From: NORP309 sp045107085
Lineage (GTDB): Bacteria; Pseudomonadota; Gammaproteobacteria; Xanthomonadales; Marinicellaceae
Direction: 5' to 3'
NCBI GenBank assembly: GCA_045107085.1
Contig: JBGCFT010000059.1
Coordinates: 1 to 13,040, forward strand
DNA length: 13,040 nt
Positions within the stretch are counted from its first letter, which is position 1. Every line of letters begins with the position of its first letter. Of the stretch, positions 1 to 6,688 are shown one piece after another. Made by a program: the position numbers and the translations under genes. Under the pieces are notes generated by a model. It was not told where the DNA came from and made no database searches. It saw only the letters and a list, made by a program, of their open reading frames with translations.

Positions 1-1983
1 TGGACCAATATTTTCATCAAGAAATTTCAGTATTGTGCTGTAAACCGTTATTCTGTTTTTTTCATCATAATAACCATGTGCTTCATCGCTCATTTTAAGC
101 CATTGGTATTTTTTTCCAATTTTATCAAAGGCTAGCATCATGGACTCAGCTTGTTCGATTGGAGCCCGTTGGTCTTTAGAACCATGAATCAACAAAATAT
201 TTGCCTTTATTTTTCCAGCATTATATAAAGGTGAGCGTTGTTTTTGTTCAGTAATATCTTCACCTAGAACTTTCTTTAAGTAGTTCATTCCACTTTCTCT
301 TTTTGGCATATCGCCGTTTTCAAACATCATAGGTAAACTGTAAACACCCATGGATCCTATAGCGCACTTGTATAATTCAGGTTCACGCATGGCTCCTGTT
401 AAGGCTGCATATCCACCATAACTTGCACCATAAATACAGATGCGTTGTGAATCAATAAATCCCTTATTTATGAGATCTAGAGTCGCATCAGTTAAATCAT
501 CTTGCATAGATGTTCCCCAGTTACCATATCCATCGATTTCAAATGTAGTGCCAAAGCCACCAGAGCCTCTAAAATTAACTTGTAACACAGCATATCCTCT
601 GTTTGCTAATAGTTGAACCTCCCAATCATAACCCCAATAATCTCTCACTCCATGTGGTCCACCATGAGGTAAAACGACAAGAGGAAGTTTTTTATTTGAT
701 TGATTAATGGGTTTTGTTAAATAGGCATTAATAATTTTACCATCGCGCGATTTAAAATTATAACTATCTGTTTTGGACATTAATATTGGGTTAATTTGAG
801 GCTTTTTGCTCAGTAGATGTTGTGCTTTCAATGCTTTGGTTTCAAACAGATAATAATCACCAGGATTTTGATCAGAATAAACGTAAACAACTGCTAAAGT
901 TTCATCATCTGATGCGCTGGTTATTATGACTTCACTGTCTTTAAAAGTTTGTAATAACTTTATATGAAGATCAGATTTTGTATCATTTTTATCTAAGTAA
1001 AAATACTGTGGTAAGTTAAGGTCCGTTCCGACAGCGACAATCCGTTGACCCGAAAAGTCACGGATATATAATGATATATCTACTTTTTCATCATGATAAA
1101 TCTTTGTAGTCAATTGTGTCTTGATATTATAGTTATAAAGTGCTCTGGTTCCGTTAACTACATTTGCAGATAAGTAAATGTTTTCGTTATCCTGAGAAAA
1201 ACTTAATGGTTTAATATATCTTCCTTCAAAGTTTTCAAGAATTAATGGTTCCCATTTATCTTTTGCAGAATTTCTATAAAAAACTTTATTGTCACCTTTG
1301 TGATCTTGTCCTGAAGCAAATCTGACTTCTCCGTTGTTGTCAACAATCGCATCAGCATATGGAATGGGTAAATTACCAACTTTGCGTTTTTTTCCTGTAA
1401 AAACATTGAGTTTGTAGAGTATGGGCATAACATTTGGATTTGACCTCCAAACATTGCCATCAAGTAACCACGGATAGAAAGCGATGAGAATGTGTTTTTT
1501 ATCATCTTTCAATAGATCGATAATTTCTTGATTGCCATTTTCTGCTTTTTGATTATTTAAACGTGAACTTGTTTGGCCTTGTCCTGAATTGTAACCAAAA
1601 ATAACTTTGTGTTTTGAGCCATCGGTATTTACTCCATATAATTCACCATTTTCAAATTGAGCTTTATTCCATATCGAACTTTCTTTGACTGTATAGACCA
1701 ACCTTTTATTGCTGACCCAGTAAACATTACCGACAGATTTTCTTGTGCCTTGTACTCTGAATACACCTTTTGGTTTTAATGTATTAATATCTAAGACAGC
1801 CAATAAATCTTCACTGCCTTTACGCATAACGATAGACAAATGTTTGCCATCAGGTGAAATTTGTGCATTTCTGGAAGCTGGTAAGTTTGTAAAGCTTTCA
1901 ATACTTATAGGGTTGGAATGAACATGAGAAAAGAAGAAAATAAGGAATGTAAACGACTTTAAAACATTGGGCAAATTTATCAT
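1..1983 (-). CDS. Secreted S9-family (prolyl oligopeptidase-type) serine peptidase, 3' end cut by window edge
   Basis: The minus-strand frame is open from the ATG at 1983 to position 1, giving 661 codons with no stop in the window. An N-terminal signal peptide (hydrophobic run FTFLIFFFSHVHS) ends near residue 26, so the mature enzyme is probably periplasmic or secreted. Residues about 30-400 read like the beta-propeller of S9 peptidases (repeated 'SPDGKHL', 'SFSQDNENIYL'-type strands). The C-terminal alpha/beta-hydrolase domain has HGGPHG (440-445), the nucleophile elbow GASYGG with Ser521, Asp604 in GSKDQRAP and His636 in DEAHGYY; order and spacing fit the S9 Ser-Asp-His triad. It would hydrolyse oligopeptides, typically from the N-terminal side (acylaminoacyl peptidase or DPP-like). 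Text after His636 (LDENIG) resembles the end of the family, so few residues are missing. There is no Shine-Dalgarno sequence before the ATG. It lies 192 bp downstream of nhaA on the same strand. Family assignment is secure; substrate preference is unknown. Confidence 0.93.
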   Translation of the reverse strand, partial: MINLPNVLKSFTFLIFFFSHVHSNPISIESFTNLPASRNAQISPDGKHLSIVMRKGSEDLLAVLDINTLKPKGVFRVQGTRKSVGNVYWVSNKRLVYTVKESSIWNKAQFENGELYGVNTDGSKHKVIFGYNSGQGQTSSRLNNQKAENGNQEIIDLLKDDKKHILIAFYPWLLDGNVWRSNPNVMPILYKLNVFTGKKRKVGNLPIPYADAIVDNNGEVRFASGQDHKGDNKVFYRNSAKDKWEPLILENFEGRYIKPLSFSQDNENIYLSANVVNGTRALYNYNIKTQLTTKIYHDEKVDISLYIRDFSGQRIVAVGTDLNLPQYFYLDKNDTKSDLHIKLLQTFKDSEVIITSASDDETLAVVYVYSDQNPGDYYLFETKALKAQHLLSKKPQINPILMSKTDSYNFKSRDGKIINAYLTKPINQSNKKLPLVVLPHGGPHGVRDYWGYDWEVQLLANRGYAVLQVNFRGSGGFGTTFEIDGYGNWGTSMQDDLTDATLDLINKGFIDSQRICIYGASYGGYAALTGAMREPELYKCAIGSMGVYSLPMMFENGDMPKRESGMNYLKKVLGEDITEQKQRSPLYNAGKIKANILLIHGSKDQRAPIEQAESMMLAFDKIGKKYQWLKMSDEAHGYYDEKNRITVYSTILKFLDENIGP

Positions 1984-1994
1984 GAAGATTGAAT

Positions 1995-2022
1995 AGTATA
2001 AAAGCCAGCCAATATACAGTAA
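1995..2022 (-). promoter_or_regulatory. Possible promoter of the S9 peptidase (near-leaderless)
   Basis: On the minus strand TATACT (2000 down to 1995) is a 5/6 match to a sigma70 -10 box. A weak -35 (TTACTG, 2022-2017) sits 16 bp upstream. Only 11 nt separate the -10 from the ATG at 1983, so transcription would start about 4-5 nt before the start codon, which agrees with the missing ribosome binding site. The -35 is poor and AT-rich DNA yields such boxes by chance. Confidence 0.3.
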
Positions 2023-2032
2023 CGATCAGACA

Positions 2033-2074
2033 ATACAACATATAACCATGCTTATGGTTTAAATGATGTTGTAT
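2033..2074. repeat. Two-tier inverted repeat (hairpin) between nhaA and the S9 peptidase gene
   Basis: The outer arms ATACAACAT (2033-2041) and ATGTTGTAT (2066-2074) are exact reverse complements. Nested inside, AACCAT (2044-2049) and ATGGTT (2054-2059) pair around a GCTT loop. The transcript of either strand could fold into a 9-bp stem, an internal loop and a 6-bp stem. It lies downstream of the nhaA stop and upstream of the S9 gene, both on the minus strand. No strong U-tract follows, so it is not a canonical intrinsic terminator; an mRNA 3'-end stabiliser or a protein-binding site are alternatives. Confidence 0.5.
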
Positions 2075-2175
2075 ACCGTTTGATTTTATCTAGCAGCAAA
2101 ATTCATAATGAATATAAAATGCAATAAAAAATTATAGGATCAAATAGAAAGTCAATCTAATCAATACTATAAAAT

Positions 2176-3357
2176 TTATGTTTTCTTAAGGCTGAATCTA
2201 AGAACAAAATATCCTAATATACCTGATATGACAGAACCTATAACAATTCCAAGTCTTTCATCAAACAATAAGTTCACACCTGTTTCTTCAAATGCTAAAG
2301 ATCCAACAAATAAACTCATTGTAAAGCCGATTCCACAAAGTGCGGCAGTTCCATAAAGATCGCCCCAAGACATGTTATTGGGCAATTTGGTAAACCCAAG
2401 TTTGATGACTAACCAACATAGACCAAAAATACCGACTTGTTTACCAACCAGTAGCCCGAGTGCAATACCCATTGGAACACCATGTTGTAGTTGTTCTAAA
2501 CCAACACCTTCAAAATTTATACCGGCATTAGCAAAGGCAAATACAGGCAAAATAAAGAATGCAACAACGGGATGAAGGTCGTGTTCTAAACTTTTAAGTG
2601 GAGAAAATTGAGGATCAGATTTGGATTTCATAGGGATAAACATAGCCAGAACTACACCAGCTAAAGTAGCATGAACTCCAGATTTTAATGTGGCCACCCA
2701 CATGATGATACCAACAAGAATATACCAACTTTTCGATTCAACATTAAATTTATTAAACAAAGCCAATATCGGGATACACAAAGCCACTACAATTAATGCT
2801 GTAGATGATATCTGAGCAGTATAGAAAAAGGCAATAATTAAGATTGCACCAATATCATCAAATATAGCCAAGGAAGTTAGAAATATTTTCAAAGAAACAG
2901 GGACTCTAGAACCCAATAATGCCAAAACTCCTAGTGCAAATGCAATATCAGTTGCAGCTGGAATAGCCCAGCCCTTGATTGCCACAGGATCATCATAATT
3001 AAAATACATATAAACCAATGCAGGGAATAACATCCCACCAATTGCACCCACTGCGGGCAGTACAATATTCTTTTTATCAGATAATTCACCATCAACTAAT
3101 TCTCTTTTAAGCTCTAAACCAACCAAAAAGAAAAACACAGCCATAAGTCCATCATTGATCCATAATAGTAATGGTTTGGAAATTTCAAGTGCTCCAATTT
3201 GAATGGCAACCTGAGTAGACAAAAACAATTCATAGAAGACATTTAACCCAGTATTAGCAAAAATCATAGCTATTATGGCTGCTAGCATTAATACTATGCC
3301 ACCTGAGGATTCCATTTTAAAAAATTGTGCTGTAAAGTTTTTGTATTTTTCTATCAT
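2176..3357 (-). CDS. nhaA: Na+/H+ antiporter NhaA
   Basis: A 393-residue inner-membrane antiporter that exports Na+ (or Li+) in exchange for protons, for sodium tolerance and pH homeostasis. The length is close to E. coli NhaA (388). Hydrophobic segments run through the whole protein. Family landmarks are present: PAATDIAFALGVL with Asp137, AIFDDIGAI with the Asp167/Asp168 pair that corresponds to the ion-binding Asp163/Asp164 of E. coli, LPVFAFANAGI (270-280), GLLVGKQVGIF with Lys306 (E. coli Lys300), and CGIGFTMSLFVGSLAF (341-356). All key charged residues are conserved, so it should be functional. The start at ATG 3357 gives the expected short cytoplasmic N-terminus (MIEKYKNF). No strong Shine-Dalgarno is seen. 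No nhaR-type regulator lies in the window. The upstream region is shared with a divergent gene and holds two candidate promoters and a palindrome. Confidence 0.98.
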   Translation of the reverse strand: MIEKYKNFTAQFFKMESSGGIVLMLAAIIAMIFANTGLNVFYELFLSTQVAIQIGALEISKPLLLWINDGLMAVFFFLVGLELKRELVDGELSDKKNIVLPAVGAIGGMLFPALVYMYFNYDDPVAIKGWAIPAATDIAFALGVLALLGSRVPVSLKIFLTSLAIFDDIGAILIIAFFYTAQISSTALIVVALCIPILALFNKFNVESKSWYILVGIIMWVATLKSGVHATLAGVVLAMFIPMKSKSDPQFSPLKSLEHDLHPVVAFFILPVFAFANAGINFEGVGLEQLQHGVPMGIALGLLVGKQVGIFGLCWLVIKLGFTKLPNNMSWGDLYGTAALCGIGFTMSLFVGSLAFEETGVNLLFDERLGIVIGSVISGILGYFVLRFSLKKT

Positions 3358-3383
3358 GATAATTTCTAAAGTTCGATGAGCGT

Positions 3384-3424
3384 ATTATAATTATGTTGTG
3401 TATAGATTATGTGAATAATCACAT
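3384..3424 (-). promoter_or_regulatory. Proximal nhaA promoter with overlapping palindromic operator
   Basis: A perfect -10 box TATAAT (minus strand, 3389 down to 3384) lies 26 bp before the nhaA ATG, with no good -35. Instead the perfect inverted repeat ATGTGA-ATAA-TCACAT occupies 3409-3424, overlapped by a second one, GATTAT-GTGA-ATAATC (3405-3420). Assuming a start near 3377, the palindrome is centred about 40 bp upstream, the usual place for a class II activator. The half-sites resemble CRP sites, but the spacer is 4 bp rather than 6, so the cognate regulator is unknown. Confidence 0.4.
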
Positions 3425-3485
3425 TTATATAACAAAAATCAGGTAAAACAACCAAGTTTTGTCATTCAGATCTATACTTTTGAAT

Positions 3486-3513
3486 ATTATAGTTATTTAA
3501 GTCAACATATCAA
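3486..3513 (-). promoter_or_regulatory. Distal sigma70-like nhaA promoter
   Basis: On the minus strand TTGATA (3513-3508, 5/6 match to -35) and TATAAT (3491-3486, 6/6 match to -10) are separated by 16 bp. Transcription would begin near 3479, giving a leader of about 120 nt that contains the 3409-3424 palindrome. This is the best-matching promoter in the window. Confidence 0.5.
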
Positions 3514-3580
3514 AATATAAACATAAATTATTCAATTACTAAGAAATAGTAAATAAGAATTAGTTTTATTCTTTAAATTT

Positions 3581-3609
3581 TTGATTTTAACCATTAATTA
3601 TATTATCAT
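3581..3609 (+). promoter_or_regulatory. Promoter of the exported-protein gene at 3642
   Basis: TTGATT (3581-3586, 4/6 to the -35 consensus) and TATCAT (3604-3609, 5/6 to the -10) are separated by the optimal 17 bp. The start site would fall near 3616, leaving a leader of about 26 nt before the ATG at 3642. It is divergent from the distal nhaA promoter, with about 70 bp between them. Confidence 0.5.
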
Positions 3610-3641
3610 TTAGTATAAGAGTTTAACGGAAACAACTATTT

Positions 3642-4517
3642 ATGTATAAATATAAAATTGTAAAAAATTCACTGTCAGTAGCCCTGATTATGATATATAG
3701 CACATCAAGTGCTGAAGTGACATCGATACAACAGGAAGTGCTGGATGACTATATGGCTATGAAAAACATGTCATCACAACAGCGAAAAGAGTATAGAGAT
3801 ACTAAGTTTACTAATAAAACTCCTGAACAGCACAAAGCTTATACTCAAGCATTCAAGCAAGTTCGTGCCATACTGCCATCTTATCTTGGTTTGGTCAATG
3901 GACAAGATCCAGCAAAATTAAATCTAGATAAAACTAATAAGAATAGACAAGCTACTAATACAACTACAAGTAATAGGCTACCAGGAACTTCGGTTCAATA
4001 TGACTCTGGAACTGTCACAGGAACAGCTGGAATAACTAGCCAATTGCTTGGCAATAGGTTTGACTCTGCTTTAAATCCTGCTGGCACCATGTGTTGTTTT
4101 CCTGTTGAAGGGTCTGGTTCGATTACCATGGCGACTTTTAATATGGTCAACACATTTTTTAGTAGTGCCGTTTTTAGTATTTATTCAAATATTTCTGGCA
4201 CAATGGCAGCACAAGTAACATCTATGGCATTACCAGGTAGAAATACAGGTTTGAACACAGTAACCATAGGCCTTAATGCTACATTTAACAATTACTCAAA
4301 TGGCTCTTTTATTGCAGGTATTTGGCAATTCGATCCGACAATGACAGCGCTTGGCGTAGATTCTGGGACAACTGGAGGTCAAGGTTTTCATGCAGTGAGC
4401 ATGAATGATGGAGCTGCTGGGTCAATGATTACTGATTTGAGTAGCCTCAATGCTGTTTTCAGAGTCCAAGGCAATGTTGCAACACCTGTTGAGCTTATGG
4501 ACTTTACCATTGAATGA
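3642..4517 (+). CDS. Exported protein of unknown function
   Basis: I do not recognise this 291-residue protein. A signal peptide (core LSVALIMIYSTSSA) with probable cleavage after Ala24 sends it across the inner membrane. Residues 25-80 are polar and probably helical. A Ser/Thr/Asn-rich linker (95-112) leads to a C-terminal domain (about 113-291) rich in Gly, Ser, Thr and alternating hydrophobics, which looks like a beta-sandwich; it includes QYDSGTVTGTAG, LLGNRFDSALNPAG and a vicinal Cys pair at 151-152. There is no hydrophobic C-terminal anchor and no PEP-CTERM-like motif; the protein ends in a short TPVELMDFTIE tail. It has its own likely promoter and is followed 43 bp later by a strong intrinsic terminator, so it is probably monocistronic. 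Its position just before the sulfatase-like gene suggests, but does not show, a connection with that operon. Confidence 0.8.
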   Translation: MYKYKIVKNSLSVALIMIYSTSSAEVTSIQQEVLDDYMAMKNMSSQQRKEYRDTKFTNKTPEQHKAYTQAFKQVRAILPSYLGLVNGQDPAKLNLDKTNKNRQATNTTTSNRLPGTSVQYDSGTVTGTAGITSQLLGNRFDSALNPAGTMCCFPVEGSGSITMATFNMVNTFFSSAVFSIYSNISGTMAAQVTSMALPGRNTGLNTVTIGLNATFNNYSNGSFIAGIWQFDPTMTALGVDSGTTGGQGFHAVSMNDGAAGSMITDLSSLNAVFRVQGNVATPVELMDFTIE

Positions 4518-4535
4518 TACCATTTAAAAATTATT

Positions 4536-4541
4536 TATAAT
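4536..4541 (+). promoter_or_regulatory. Perfect -10 box upstream of the sulfatase-like gene
   Basis: TATAAT at 4536-4541 matches the sigma70 -10 consensus exactly. No good -35 lies 16-18 bp upstream; TTGAAT at 4510-4515 is 20 bp away. If used, transcription would begin near 4548. That is inside the longest version of the next reading frame and would favour translation from ATG 4571 rather than 4544. AT-rich intergenic DNA makes chance matches common. Confidence 0.35.
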
Positions 4542-4543
4542 TT

Positions 4544-6688
4544 ATGATTAAATCAAATACAACGGGCTTTATGGCCCGTTTTTTATTGTTTGTAATGCTG
4601 TTTTCAATGTTAATTGGTTGCCAAGACAAAAATCAATACAATGTAATGATAGTGACTTTTGATACCACACGTGCAGATCACATTGCTACTTATGGTAAAA
4701 CAACTGCACGAACGCCAATTTTAGATCAATTGGCAAATGACGGAGTGGTGTACGAAAAATCCTTGGCACCTATTGCCATAACTCTGCCTTCTCATTCAAC
4801 CATCATGACTGGGCAAGTGCCTTTTGTACACGGTGTACGAGACAATGGATTGTTTAAATTATCTGAGAATAAAATCACGTTAGCTGAAATATTAAAAAGC
4901 AAGGGTTATAAAACTTCAGCTGCTATTGGTTCATTTCCGCTGACTTCGCAATTTGGTATCAACCAGGGGTTTGATTATTTTAATGAACACATCACTCAAA
5001 AATATGAAGATATATTTGGTGAGAAGACAATTGCAAAAGATAAACTTTTTTTTGATGAAAGAAAAGCAGCCCAAGTTAATGAAGCCATAATGCCTTGGAT
5101 TGAAAATCAAGTTATTAAAAAACAAGGTCCGTTTTTTACTTGGTTACACTATTTCGATCCTCATCATCCACATGAACCACCATCACCATATAATCAAATT
5201 TTTGTTAATGATTTATACCAAGGAGAAATTGCTTATTCAGATGAAAGTTTGGGAAATGTAATAGCTCAATTAAAGCGTTTAAATGTTTATGATAATACCT
5301 TAATTATATTTACTTCTGATCATGGTGAAGGCTTAGAAGAACATAATGAATCAACGCACTCTATGCTAATTTATAATAGTACTCTCCATGTGCCTCTTAT
5401 CATTAAATACCCACAACAAAAACATGCTGGTACTAGAATAAGTCAATGGGTTGGTTTGGTAGATATCTTTCCTACCGTTTTAAATACTTTAGGCATCAAT
5501 ATACCAGATGATATTCAAGGAGAAGTTCTACCAATTAATAATATCCAAGATAGTTCTTCTGAATATTACATGGAGACTTTATCACCACGATTTTCTCGTG
5601 GTTGGGGAGAACAACGGGGTTTACTTAAAAACGGATTCAAATATATCTATGGACCACAAAAAGAATTGTACAATCTTCGTCAAGATCACCATGAAATTAA
5701 TAATATAATTAGTGAAAACCAACAATTAGCCCAAACTATGGAATCTGATTTAAGAAATTACATTGATGAGTACCAACCCGAAGTAGGTAACAGTTCGATA
5801 GATGTAGACGCTGATACTTTAAATACGTTACGAGGTTTAGGGTATGTTCAATCCTCAGGTCAAGCCATAGAATACTTCGATGAAAAGCTCGATGATTCAG
5901 GTGATGCACCGCAAAGACATATTGGCACCATTAGTAGCTACAGTCAGGCAAAAAATCTATTGTATAAAGGGAATTATATTGAAGCCAATCGATTTTTAGA
6001 TGCTCTGTTATTAACAGATCCAGATAATCTTGCATATTTAGAACTCAAAATACAAGCGGATTTAAATTTAGGCAATTACCAAGAAGCTAAAACCATTTTG
6101 GAACAACTTCCAGATGAGAGTTATGGTGCATTGCAGGCCAATGATCGTATGTTGCTATTAGCGAAAATATATTTTCTTGAAAGAAACTTTAAGGAGTCTA
6201 AAGAATTGCTGGAAAATGCTGAAAACCTTGAAATGACTTGGGCAGGCCAAAACTTATTAGCTCAGATTTTTGCCAGTGAAAGTAATTTAGTTAGACAGCA
6301 AAAGCATTTAAAGAACTTATTAGAAATCAACCCAGATGCCATTAATGTTTTAAATGATTTAGCAATCAGTTATATCATGGATGATAATATTTATTTAGCA
6401 GAACAAACTTTTGAAAAGGCCATAGTTAACAATCCATTTCATCAATTAAGTTATTATAATTATGGTACTTTTTTATATTCCATAAATGATTTTAAAGCTG
6501 CAGAAAAAAACTTTTTACATGCAGTTGAATTAGATAATTTTTATATCAAAGCTCATTATGCTTTGATAGAGTTATACGTAACACAGAATCAAGTGGATAA
6601 AGCGAAGACGGCCTTTAGAACATTAAAAGACTTCGCTCCAAGTAACCCGTTAACCAAAATTGCAGAGAAATGGATACAAAAATTATGA
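4544..6688 (+). CDS. Sulfatase/alkaline phosphatase-superfamily lipoprotein with C-terminal TPR region
   Basis: A protein of 714 residues counted from ATG 4544; an in-frame ATG at 4571 (Met10) is an equally good or better start. A lipoprotein signal ends at the lipobox LIGC (Cys26). The sulfatase-like domain spans about 32-435: VTFDTTRADH (metal ligand Asp40), ITLPSHSTIMTG at the nucleophile position (79-90), HYFDPHHPH (202-210), FTSDHGEG (Asp259, His260) and LHVPLIIKYP (281-290). It ends with LRGLGYV (429-435), a boundary I recall from related proteins. The usual Cys/Ser-x-Pro-x-Arg motif is replaced by Thr-Leu-Pro-Ser-His, so formylglycine maturation cannot occur; a Thr nucleophile, as in phosphoethanolamine transferases and LtaS of this superfamily, is possible. 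Residues about 463-714 carry TPR-like repeats, clearest at 600-690. It overlaps the downstream parvulin lipoprotein at an ATGA junction. Fold assignment is strong; it may be a hydrolase or a transferase, substrate unknown. Confidence 0.88.
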   Translation: MIKSNTTGFMARFLLFVMLFSMLIGCQDKNQYNVMIVTFDTTRADHIATYGKTTARTPILDQLANDGVVYEKSLAPIAITLPSHSTIMTGQVPFVHGVRDNGLFKLSENKITLAEILKSKGYKTSAAIGSFPLTSQFGINQGFDYFNEHITQKYEDIFGEKTIAKDKLFFDERKAAQVNEAIMPWIENQVIKKQGPFFTWLHYFDPHHPHEPPSPYNQIFVNDLYQGEIAYSDESLGNVIAQLKRLNVYDNTLIIFTSDHGEGLEEHNESTHSMLIYNSTLHVPLIIKYPQQKHAGTRISQWVGLVDIFPTVLNTLGINIPDDIQGEVLPINNIQDSSSEYYMETLSPRFSRGWGEQRGLLKNGFKYIYGPQKELYNLRQDHHEINNIISENQQLAQTMESDLRNYIDEYQPEVGNSSIDVDADTLNTLRGLGYVQSSGQAIEYFDEKLDDSGDAPQRHIGTISSYSQAKNLLYKGNYIEANRFLDALLLTDPDNLAYLELKIQADLNLGNYQEAKTILEQLPDESYGALQANDRMLLLAKIYFLERNFKESKELLENAENLEMTWAGQNLLAQIFASESNLVRQQKHLKNLLEINPDAINVLNDLAISYIMDDNIYLAEQTFEKAIVNNPFHQLSYYNYGTFLYSINDFKAAEKNFLHAVELDNFYIKAHYALIELYVTQNQVDKAKTAFRTLKDFAPSNPLTKIAEKWIQKL
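4561..4587 (+). terminator. Intrinsic terminator overlapping the start of the sulfatase-like gene
   Basis: AACGGGC (4561-4567) and GCCCGTT (4574-4580) form a perfect 7-bp GC-rich stem around the 6-nt loop TTTATG, followed by an uninterrupted T run to 4584. This is the textbook form of a Rho-independent terminator, suited to ending the gene at 3642-4517. Unusually, the loop contains the in-frame ATG (4571-4573) of the next gene, and the whole structure lies inside that gene's longest reading frame. Confidence 0.75.

Noticed and set aside
1242..1505. 87-codon minus-strand open frame
   Set aside because: It lies inside the S9 peptidase gene in another frame and has no features of its own.
2372..2575. 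67-codon plus-strand open frame
   Set aside because: Antisense shadow of conserved nhaA; Pro/Ser/Thr-rich translation with no recognisable feature.
3409..3424. Canonical CRP site (TGTGA-N6-TCACA) upstream of nhaA
   Set aside because: The half-sites match, but the spacer is 4 bp rather than 6, so I report it only as a palindrome of unknown regulator.
3642..4517. PEP-CTERM or similar sorting substrate for the neighbouring genes
   Set aside because: The C-terminus has no Pro-Glu-Pro motif, no hydrophobic helix and no basic tail.
4931..5708. Open frames at 4931-5125 (minus) and 5508-5708 (plus)
   Set aside because: Both lie within the conserved sulfatase-like domain in other frames.
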